A stretch of DNA of 64,000 nucleotides from Saccharomycopsis phalli (taxonomy: Eukaryota > Ascomycota > Saccharomycetes > Ascoideales > Saccharomycopsidaceae): assembly GCA_020342235.1 (NCBI GenBank), contig CP073214.1, positions 1,860,001-1,924,000 of the forward strand, read 5' to 3'. Positions 57,877 to 64,000 of this stretch are shown here, one piece after another. The translations under genes and the position numbers were made by a program. The notes under the pieces are model-generated. The model made no database searches. It worked only from the letters and a program-made list of their open reading frames with translations, and was not told where the DNA came from. The number at the start of each line of letters is the position of its first letter. Positions within the stretch are counted from its first letter, which is position 1.

Positions 57877-58431
57877 GATGTTTTTGCTGCTGTTTCCCGC
57901 GGCCCCACCTATTTATACGTTCCTCGCTTCGTCTAGCTGGTCTGTCCATGTATGCATGTTCCTGACCTCGAAAGATCCGTCTACCAGACCCAGAGACTGG
58001 CCGCCTGGCCGTGCGTCTGCCTACAGAGACCCATTAAAATATTGCTTGATATTATACACGTCTAAAATCATTGAAATTCGTAACATGCTCAACCATTGAA
58101 ATTCGCATGCTCTCATTCCAATATCTATCGAAATTCGTAACATGCTCAGCCATTGAAATTCGCATGCTCTCATTCCAATATCTATCGAAATTCGTAACAT
58201 GCTCAACCATTGAAATCCCGTACAGGCTCCAGCCATTGAAATTCGTAACATGCTCTCATTCCAATATCTATCAAAATCCCGTACATGCTCTCATTGCAAT
58301 CATTGAAATCCCGAACATGCTTCCATTTCATATCATCAAACCCGAACATGCTTCCATTCAAATATCTATCGAAATCCCGTACATGCTCCCTTTCCAAATC
58401 ATCAAAATCCCGTACATGCTCCCTTTCCAAA
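57877..58431. other. Intergenic repeat continuous with the kinesin tail
   Basis: From about 58075 to 58431 this is a tandem array of CATTGAAATTCG(T/C)A and CATGCTC..CAAT(C/A)(A/T)TC units. It grades without a break into the 33-bp coding repeat at the end of the kinesin gene. 57950-58060 is non-repetitive. No separate gene is called. Confidence 0.75.
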
Positions 58432-58600
58432 TTATCGAAATCCCGTAACATGCTTCCGCTTCATATCATCAAAATCCCGTACATGCTTCCGCTTCATATC
58501 ATCGAAATCCCGTACATGCTTCCGCTTCATATCATCAAAATCCCGTACATGCTTCCGCTTTGTATCATCAAAATCCCGCCGCAACGGCAACATGCTCCCA
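58075..58600 (-). repeat. Minisatellite spanning the kinesin-5 stop codon
   Basis: Five 33-bp units (58447-58600) encode RDFDDMKRKHV within the kinesin gene. Past the stop, diverged units of the same repeat go on: one frame reads RDFDNLEREHVRDFDDLEREH, then the pattern decays by 58200. The shared core is CATG(T)ACGGGATTT(T/C)GAT on the minus strand. Confidence 0.9.
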
Positions 58601-61299
58601 TTGCGCTTCCCTACCCTCCCATAATCACTCTGGCCTCGTCTCTTAATCACCCGCCCAGGCTGCAAGTCAGGAACATTGGCCAACTCATTGCTCTTTAATA
58701 TATTATCATTGAAACTCAACGACTTCTCCTTCAACTCGCTAATCACCCGCTTCGACGGCGACCGGTTCGGCGTCTGACTAAACTTGATCCGGCTTCTCAC
58801 CTGTGGTGTCATCCCCGTCGGCAACGACAGCGTCCGGATCCTGCTCTTCTCCTGGTCCAATTCGTCAATCAACCCATTTATCATATCCTCCTTGTTCGGA
58901 AGAGCCACCCCCGCCTCGGGCGCAACATTCTCCTGGTTCTCCAATAGCACCTCGCTCTTTATACTGCTAATCTGCTGCTCAAGGCACCCGTGGATCTCGC
59001 TCAATCGATCAGCCTCTTCCCGTATCTTCTGATAATTGTCCTCCACCGAGCTGTTCAACTTGTTCATCAACAGCTCGTGGTTCTCCTCGAGCCCCGTTTG
59101 CGAATTCACCTTGATCAACTCACTCTTCACCTCCAACTGCGAGTTGCTCGTCTTGTCAATGACCGCCTCCAACTCCTCGCGAATCCCACTCACTGCCCGT
59201 CCCATGTCTTCCATCATCAAGTCGCGTGTCTTCAACCGCGCACTGAACTTCTCGTCGTGCACCAGCTTCTTGTGCTTCATCCGATCCCGTTCGCTGCCGA
59301 TAATCTCCCGGTTGATCTTCATCACTTTATTGCGTAGCTTCTTCTTCTGCTTGGCACTATTCTGCCTCAAGAGCAGCTTGATATTGTCAATGATCTCATT
59401 CTCCTGCTCCTCCATTGCCTGCTCAATCTCACGCTCCATTTGCCCAACTAGTGCCTCGTCCACTGCCAGACTCCCAAACATCTCCTGGTTCGTCTCCTGG
59501 CACATCTTCTCAAAGTCCCCTAGCACGCTACTCGACCCTATTTCTTCTACCCGGGTAGCCAATCCCTCGAGCTGACTGGTCATGCCAGAATACACCTCGG
59601 ACGAAATAAACGAGTCTGCGACCTTGAGCGAAAACTGCTCCATGTTCAGCCGGATCAGATTGAACTCAGCGTTTATCTTGCTCTTGACGACGTCAATGGC
59701 ACTTGAATTGGTGACGCTGCTCAACTCCACAATGCTGTTGATGCTCTGCTCAAGCCGGTCGCTTTGCTGACACATGGAGTCGGCAACCAAGCTCTGGATG
59801 TTCTGCTTGATGGACTTTTCGTTGTTGATCAAGTAGTAGATGTTTTCGTTCATGAGGTCAATGATCTTCTTGAAACGCGACGAGTTCTCCATCAAGTTCT
59901 GATGGCTGGCGGACTGCCGGTCGATTTTCTCGTACAAGTTGGATATTATCTTGGACAAGTTCTCCAAGTCTGTGTTTTTCTTGAGTATCGCTTTGTTCTG
60001 GTCCTCGACCTGCTGCTGCAACGACTGGTTCTGCTTCACCAACGTATCATTTCTCGCCTCGCACTCGTTTTTCACCGTCTTGAGGTTCTCCAACTCGCTC
60101 TGCAACTCGTTGAAGTTACCCTCGTCCAAATAGATCCCGTTTTTCCGCCGGCTTGCATTCAAATCCGCCTGCAACTTCATCAACTCCTGGCCAAGCTCCC
60201 GAATAAGCACGCTCTTGGCAACCAAGTTGCCAATCTGCGGCTTGTTTTTGATGTTTTTTGCCTTGCTCGCATACTGGAGGGTGCTGAGCGTCTCCTCACA
60301 GTTGATTTTCGCAGGGGAGATGTTGGCTATTAGCACGGTCTTTGTCTTTCCACCAATCGAGTCCTGTAGCAAACGAGTCAACTTGCTTTCCCGATACGGA
60401 ATGTGCGATTCACCATCAACCAATGAGTTGATGACCCGACCCAAGGTCAATAAACTCTGGTTGATGGACCCGGCTTCTCTAGCCCGCTGGTTGAGTGCGC
60501 CTGACCGGCCGATGTTTTCGCTTCCGGCCAAGTCCACGAGATTGAACTTGGAGATGCGGAACTCCTTCAACTCGTTGTCGGAGGAGAGTTCCTGCTTGAA
60601 GAGGGTGATGGTGAACACGGTATGAGAGCGCGACGACACGTCGTTCATCTTGGTTGCTGCCACTTTGCGCTTGTCGATGCCGATTTGGAGCATTTTCATG
60701 CCGTGTTCGGCGTCTCTGAGCAACACTTCCAGAAGATTCTGGGTGGTTATAGTACACTTGCTGCTGCTTCCTGCCTTGGAGTCAAAGATGCGGAGCCTTC
60801 TGCCGTCATCGGCTGCAAACAAGTCCTTCAACTCCTCGTTGTACAACTCTAGGAACGAGCACTTGACAAGGAAATCAGAACTCTCCAAGCACTTGAGCGT
60901 GTCAAACAACGTGTACAAGATGCGGGGGATGATTCCTGCCTCGGGGCTGAACGATCCATGGGAGATTTGCTCGTCGCCATGCATTGTATAAGTCTTGCCC
61001 GTACCGGTTTGGCCGTAGGCGAACATGGTGCAGTTGAACCCCTTGAGAAACTCCTTGAAAAGCGGCTCGGCAATGCCTTGGAAGAACTGCGACTGCTCAG
61101 TCTCCGGCCCGTACACATGGTCTACCTCGAACGTCCTGGAGGTCATGTCGCCGGCAATGCCTCTGTCGTTTGTGGTGTTGATGCTGATCTTAGTGGGCTC
61201 GTCGCTGGGCATTTTCACGACCAAGGCCGACTTTGCGTCGATCTCCGACCGGTTGCGCCCGCGACACCGCACCACCACATTGATGTTGGCTTGGTCCAT
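58432..61299 (-). CDS. Kinesin-5 (BimC) mitotic motor
   Basis: Kinesin-5 motors slide spindle microtubules apart; S. cerevisiae has Cin8 and Kip1. The product is 955 aa with an N-terminal motor (about 6-365): GQTGTGKT at 96-103, NDVSSRSHT, DLAGSENIGRSGA and the neck ASKAKNIKNKPQ. Long coiled coils follow (about 370-830). A BimC-box-like segment with a CDK site (KFSQTPNRSPSKRV) is near 870. The protein ends in five tandem RDFDDMKRKHV units encoded by a minisatellite. The stop arises where one inserted base shifts the last unit (RKHVTGFR). Whether it is Cin8 or Kip1 cannot be told. TCACGTGG lies 52 bp upstream. Confidence 0.94.
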   Translation of the reverse strand: MDQANINVVVRCRGRNRSEIDAKSALVVKMPSDEPTKISINTTNDRGIAGDMTSRTFEVDHVYGPETEQSQFFQGIAEPLFKEFLKGFNCTMFAYGQTGTGKTYTMHGDEQISHGSFSPEAGIIPRILYTLFDTLKCLESSDFLVKCSFLELYNEELKDLFAADDGRRLRIFDSKAGSSSKCTITTQNLLEVLLRDAEHGMKMLQIGIDKRKVAATKMNDVSSRSHTVFTITLFKQELSSDNELKEFRISKFNLVDLAGSENIGRSGALNQRAREAGSINQSLLTLGRVINSLVDGESHIPYRESKLTRLLQDSIGGKTKTVLIANISPAKINCEETLSTLQYASKAKNIKNKPQIGNLVAKSVLIRELGQELMKLQADLNASRRKNGIYLDEGNFNELQSELENLKTVKNECEARNDTLVKQNQSLQQQVEDQNKAILKKNTDLENLSKIISNLYEKIDRQSASHQNLMENSSRFKKIIDLMNENIYYLINNEKSIKQNIQSLVADSMCQQSDRLEQSINSIVELSSVTNSSAIDVVKSKINAEFNLIRLNMEQFSLKVADSFISSEVYSGMTSQLEGLATRVEEIGSSSVLGDFEKMCQETNQEMFGSLAVDEALVGQMEREIEQAMEEQENEIIDNIKLLLRQNSAKQKKKLRNKVMKINREIIGSERDRMKHKKLVHDEKFSARLKTRDLMMEDMGRAVSGIREELEAVIDKTSNSQLEVKSELIKVNSQTGLEENHELLMNKLNSSVEDNYQKIREEADRLSEIHGCLEQQISSIKSEVLLENQENVAPEAGVALPNKEDMINGLIDELDQEKSRIRTLSLPTGMTPQVRSRIKFSQTPNRSPSKRVISELKEKSLSFNDNILKSNELANVPDLQPGRVIKRRGQSDYGRVGKRNGSMLPLRRDFDDTKRKHVRDFDDMKRKHVRDFDDMKRKHVRDFDDMKRKHVTGFR

Positions 61300-61351
61300 G
61301 GTTTTGATGTTTACATTTATTTTGCTATACCCTACACATGTAAATACCAGT

Positions 61352-61357
61352 CACGTG
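61352..61357. promoter_or_regulatory. CACGTG box upstream of kinesin-5
   Basis: GTCACGTGGTC lies between the kinesin ATG (61299) and the APM4 stop (61374), in a gap of only 74 bp. Confidence 0.4.
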
Positions 61358-61373
61358 GTCCGGGTAACGCTCG

Positions 61374-62855
61374 TCAGTAGCGCACCTCATAGGTGCCGAC
61401 CTTGGACAAGTACTTGACCCACTTGACTGTGGAGTAGTTGGACGGTTCTTCGACTTTTAAGTATTGCACCACCATCCCGGAGCATGAGAACATGTCTATG
61501 TAGAACGATACCGTGATTGGTGGCCGCGACCATCCAACAATGCTCGTTGAAGAGTCGCTGCTGCCAAGCTTGTCCGCAACAGCAGCCGAAGTAGTGGTGG
61601 TTGCACTTCCTGGAACAACCTCGACCGTCGCTTGTAGCACAAACAGGTTCTGCCCGGGGAACTTGGTAAACTTCCACTGGAGCAAGCCGTCCTCCGGCAG
61701 AAACTTGGCTTTACCTCCGGTGGATTCAATGGTGGCTTTGATTGATCCTGGCGGCACCGGGATCTTGAGCACCACATTGGTGGCGGTGATTTTCCCAGCA
61801 AACAACGACGACGCCTTGACATAGACATTGAGCCGGGTCTTGCCGTCTTCTTGGATCTTGGGCTGGATCAAAAACGGGAGGTTTACGTTTTCCACCGACC
61901 GATATCGCATGAGCTCAAACAGCCCGTCGGGCGGAATGAACCGAATGAGCCTGTCCGAATCGAATTTGCTGAGCTCCACCGACTGGTGGAACTTTACGTC
62001 TTCGAGCACAACTGAGCCCGAAGCAGCTTCAGGGATGGCCCTAGAAGTTTTTTTCTCGCGCAAAAACGCCCGGGACCGTTCTTCATTGACCACAACCGAG
62101 TCGTTGAGGCCAAACTTGCACACAGGCATGCCACTCAACTTGCTCTTCATCTGGATGTGCCCGTTGACGTACGACTTGAGAATTCCCCCAGTGGCATTCA
62201 CCAACACGTTAATATCCTCGTGGATATCCAAAAACACCTCGTTCTTGCGATACTTGATGCCAGCCGGCCGCCAACTGACGTCTGATGGCCCAAACGAGCT
62301 CTCGGAACGCCTGAGGTCGGGTGGACGGATCATACTACTGATCCCCGGCGAGAGCACCTTGCTCCTGGCGGAAATAACCCCAGAAAAGAGCTCATCCTTA
62401 CCCACGACCATGTTCTGTGGGTAGCCAAACTCCAAGGTTTGGTCAATGATCTCGTAGACAAGCACAAAGTTTTTCAAGATCGAGTCTTCCTCGGTGGCGC
62501 TGCCTGTACTATTAGAAATACTGAAGTAGTTGCTCGTCTTTGGTGGCTCGTTGGGAGACATGACGGACCGGTGGCTGCACAAGCTCAGGGTAATGAGGTC
62601 GCGCAACTTGAGGAGGTACTCAAACACCACCAGGGCGTCCTGATTGGAGCGAGTCACTGCCACATACCATAGAGATTCGCTTCGAATATGGAGAAACGTG
62701 GTGGAACCTAGCGTGAGCACCGGCAGTCTGGACTCGGTGCTGCTGATGACCTGGATGCGGAAAACGTCGGAGATGTTGCGGCGGATGCCATCGCGGAAGA
62801 GTCGAGATATAAGAACATCGCCCTTGCGGTTGAAGATGAAGAACGCGCTGATCAT
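61374..62855 (-). CDS. APM4: AP-2 clathrin adaptor mu subunit
   Basis: This is the mu subunit of the AP-2 endocytic adaptor. The frame extends upstream, but the family start is MISAFFIFNRKGDVLISRLF at 62855, giving 493 aa (S. cerevisiae Apm4 491). The N-terminal longin domain ends with PVLTLGSTTFLHIRS and FVLVYEIIDQTLEFGYPQ. The mu-homology domain follows from about 205 (RPAGIKYRKNEVFLDIHEDI, LSGMPVCKFGLND, IRFIPPDGLFELMRY, KWVKYLSKVGTYEVRY at the end). CTG codon 44 sits where relatives have Ser (VRSPV), read here as RLPV under the standard code. Divergent from HTZ1. Confidence 0.94.
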   Translation of the reverse strand: MISAFFIFNRKGDVLISRLFRDGIRRNISDVFRIQVISSTESRLPVLTLGSTTFLHIRSESLWYVAVTRSNQDALVVFEYLLKLRDLITLSLCSHRSVMSPNEPPKTSNYFSISNSTGSATEEDSILKNFVLVYEIIDQTLEFGYPQNMVVGKDELFSGVISARSKVLSPGISSMIRPPDLRRSESSFGPSDVSWRPAGIKYRKNEVFLDIHEDINVLVNATGGILKSYVNGHIQMKSKLSGMPVCKFGLNDSVVVNEERSRAFLREKKTSRAIPEAASGSVVLEDVKFHQSVELSKFDSDRLIRFIPPDGLFELMRYRSVENVNLPFLIQPKIQEDGKTRLNVYVKASSLFAGKITATNVVLKIPVPPGSIKATIESTGGKAKFLPEDGLLQWKFTKFPGQNLFVLQATVEVVPGSATTTTSAAVADKLGSSDSSTSIVGWSRPPITVSFYIDMFSCSGMVVQYLKVEEPSNYSTVKWVKYLSKVGTYEVRY

Positions 62856-62996
62856 GCTCTGGACACTGGATGAGAAGCTGGAGCTGGTGAGCCGCTGCGC
62901 CCGGGCACGCAACCCTGGCGGGGCTCGTACGCCGAAAAAGCGGGAAATGTTGCAGGCTCGAGTTTTTCGCGTCTTTTCTACTTTTATAATAAACAA

Positions 62997-63450
62997 ATGT
63001 CCGGAAAAGTTCATGGAGGCAAAGGCAAGTCCGGGGCGAAGGATGGCGGATTGGCGCATTCGACGTCGCATTCTGTCAAGGCCGGATTACAGTTTCCCGT
63101 GGGGAGAGTCAAGCGTTTCTTGAAGAAGCGGGCCCAGAATAAGATACGGGTCGGGGCAAAAGGTAAGTATGTTATTGGGTGCCGGTGCGTACTAACAGAA
63201 TATAGCTGCCATCTATTTGACTGCAGTGTTGGAATATTTGACTGCAGAGGTGTTGGAGTTGGCTGGAAACGCCGCCAAGGACTTGAAGGTGAAGCGGATC
63301 ACCCCGCGTCACTTGCAGTTGGCGATTCGAGGCGACGAGGAGTTGGACACTTTGATCAAGGCGACGATTGCCTTTGGAGGTGTTCTCCCGCACATTAACA
63401 AGGCGTTGTTGTTGAAGGTTGAGAAGAAGAAGGACAAGGGCAAGGTTTGA
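62997..63450 (+). CDS. HTZ1: Histone H2A.Z, spliced
   Basis: The H2A.Z variant is placed in +1 nucleosomes by SWR1. Exon 1 is 62997-63162, the intron is 63163-63205 and exon 2 is 63206-63450, giving 136 aa (S. cerevisiae 134). The histone fold is clear: [21 protein letters not shown], then [40 protein letters not shown] and [12 protein letters not shown]. The N-terminal tail is Lys/Gly-rich with acetylatable lysines ([11 protein letters not shown]). HINK near the C-terminus, rather than the HIHQNLL-type of canonical H2A, and the long Lys tail support H2A.Z. Confidence 0.96.
63163..63205 (+). other. HTZ1 intron (43 bp)
   Basis: Donor GTAAGT, branch GTACTAAC, acceptor AATATAG. It splits the codon between VGAK and AIYL. 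Confidence 0.95.
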
Positions 63451-64000
63451 AGTACTTGACCAACTGCCAGGTGGTGCCTGATTATGTTTATTTGTATACT
63501 AGTGGTTGGAATAAATATGTTACGTCTGTAGCTATGTGATGTGGTGTGATGTCATTGTAATTCACGTAATTGTTCACGTAATTGTTCACGTAATTGTTCA
63601 CGTAATTGCTCATTGCAATTACTCACTGGAATTGCTCATTGCAATTACTCACTGGAATTGCTCATTGCAATTACTCACTGGAATTGCTCATTGCAATTAC
63701 TCACTGGAATTGCTCATTGCAATTACTCACTGGAATTGCTCATTGCAATTACTCACTGGAATTGCTCATTGCAATTACTCACTGGAATTGCTCATTGCAA
63801 TTACTCACTGGAATTGCTCATTGCAATTACTCACTGGAATTGCTCATTGCAATTACTCACTGGAATTACTCACTATAATTACACTCACTGTAATTACTAT
63901 CTCATTTCCTTTCTCACCTTCTATCTCATTGTTATCTCACTACTATCACATTGCTATCTCACTTCCTATCTCACTTCCTATCTCACCTTCTATCTCACTG
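63451..64000. other. Gene-free stretch after HTZ1
   Basis: It contains three to four GTTCACGTAATT units (63560-63605), a 26-bp array (63605-63865) and then a degenerate TCTCACTTCCTA-type pyrimidine repeat to the window edge. No gene is seen. Confidence 0.8.
63605..63865. repeat. 26-bp tandem repeat, 10 identical units, each with an inverted repeat
   Basis: Ten units start at 26-bp intervals from 63606 and appear identical. Each contains AATTGC, a 5-base loop TCATT and GCAATT, a perfect 6-bp inverted repeat, followed by ACTCACTGG. There are no unique spacers. Confidence 0.95.

Noticed and set aside
63605-63865. Regularly spaced repeats that might look like a CRISPR array
   Set aside because: The 26-bp units are directly adjacent and identical with no unique spacers. 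There are no cas genes and the setting is eukaryotic. The same applies to the 29-bp array at 21310-21480.
1-64000. tRNA or rRNA genes
   Set aside because: I looked for GGTTCRA-type T-loop boxes with a matching A-box and for rRNA-like blocks in the gaps and found none. A covariance search could still find a small RNA that I missed.

Overview
The window is nuclear DNA of a budding yeast (Saccharomycotina): compact intron-poor genes, GTAAGT/GTACGT donors with TACTAAC-type branch sites, and many recognisable yeast orthologues (LAT1, RPL16, REV7, VAN1, PGM3, CYB5, UTR1, TAO3, BUD22, OAR1, PUS5, NAM7/UPF1, BUD2, SEC14, ATG14, kinesin-5, APM4, HTZ1). Sphingolipid C9-methyltransferase and a complex I LYR subunit exclude Saccharomyces. 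CTG codons are rare, and two of them fall where other species keep Ser (UPF1 codon 243, APM4 codon 44). This suggests the CUG-Ser clade but does not prove it. The species cannot be named from this sequence.

Layout. 1-1726: repeat-rich, no gene. 1727-3091: LAT1 (-). 3092-5339: an 8-bp minisatellite and old dispersed repeats. 5340-6269: unknown Ser-rich protein (-). 7015-7738: RPL16 (+, one intron). 9113-13145: MET4-like bZIP (-), a possible RecA-fold protein (-), REV7 (+) and VAN1 (+, with a 40-bp intron), REV7 running into VAN1. 13146-15242: repeats. 15243-19591: PGM3 (-) and C9-methyltransferase (-, one intron). 19892-20269: CYB5. 21503-29801: UTR1 (-) and the 2207-codon TAO3 (+) from a 91-bp divergent promoter. 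30132-35319: BUD22, OAR1, PUS5 (all +). 36950-39538: NAM7/UPF1. 40522-43659: BUD2 (-). 44953-46010: SEC14 (-, three small introns). 46169-46336: a 55-aa predicted GPI protein. 46764-48677: unknown repetitive protein (-). 48799-53605: signal peptide peptidase (+), NDUFB9-like subunit (-), ATG14 (+), unknown 175-aa protein (+). 53765-57876: three paralogous Fig1/claudin-like membrane proteins (-) with a translin gene (+) between the first two. 58432-63450: kinesin-5 (-), APM4 (-) and HTZ1 (+, one intron).

How the genes relate. This is ordinary eukaryotic housekeeping sequence with no operon or defence island. Themes recur by chance or loose clustering: DNA damage (REV7, perhaps two RecA-fold proteins), membrane traffic (SEC14, APM4, ATG14), polarity (TAO3, BUD2) and secretory or cell-wall functions (VAN1, the mini GPI protein, C9-methyltransferase). 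Many gene pairs are divergent from promoters under 150 bp, and several of these carry CACGTG.

The most unusual property is the repeat content. Nearly every intergenic gap has its own private minisatellite (8-33 bp units), often just past a stop codon. In several genes the same kind of repeat has become coding sequence: the kinesin-5 tail, the REV7 tail, TAO3 C-terminus, BUD22, the bZIP N-terminus and the unknown protein at 46764-48677. A separate old dispersed repeat family fills the gaps at 1-1200, 3985-4890, 13440-15175 and 35520-36560. No tRNA, rRNA, CRISPR array or complete transposon was recognised.
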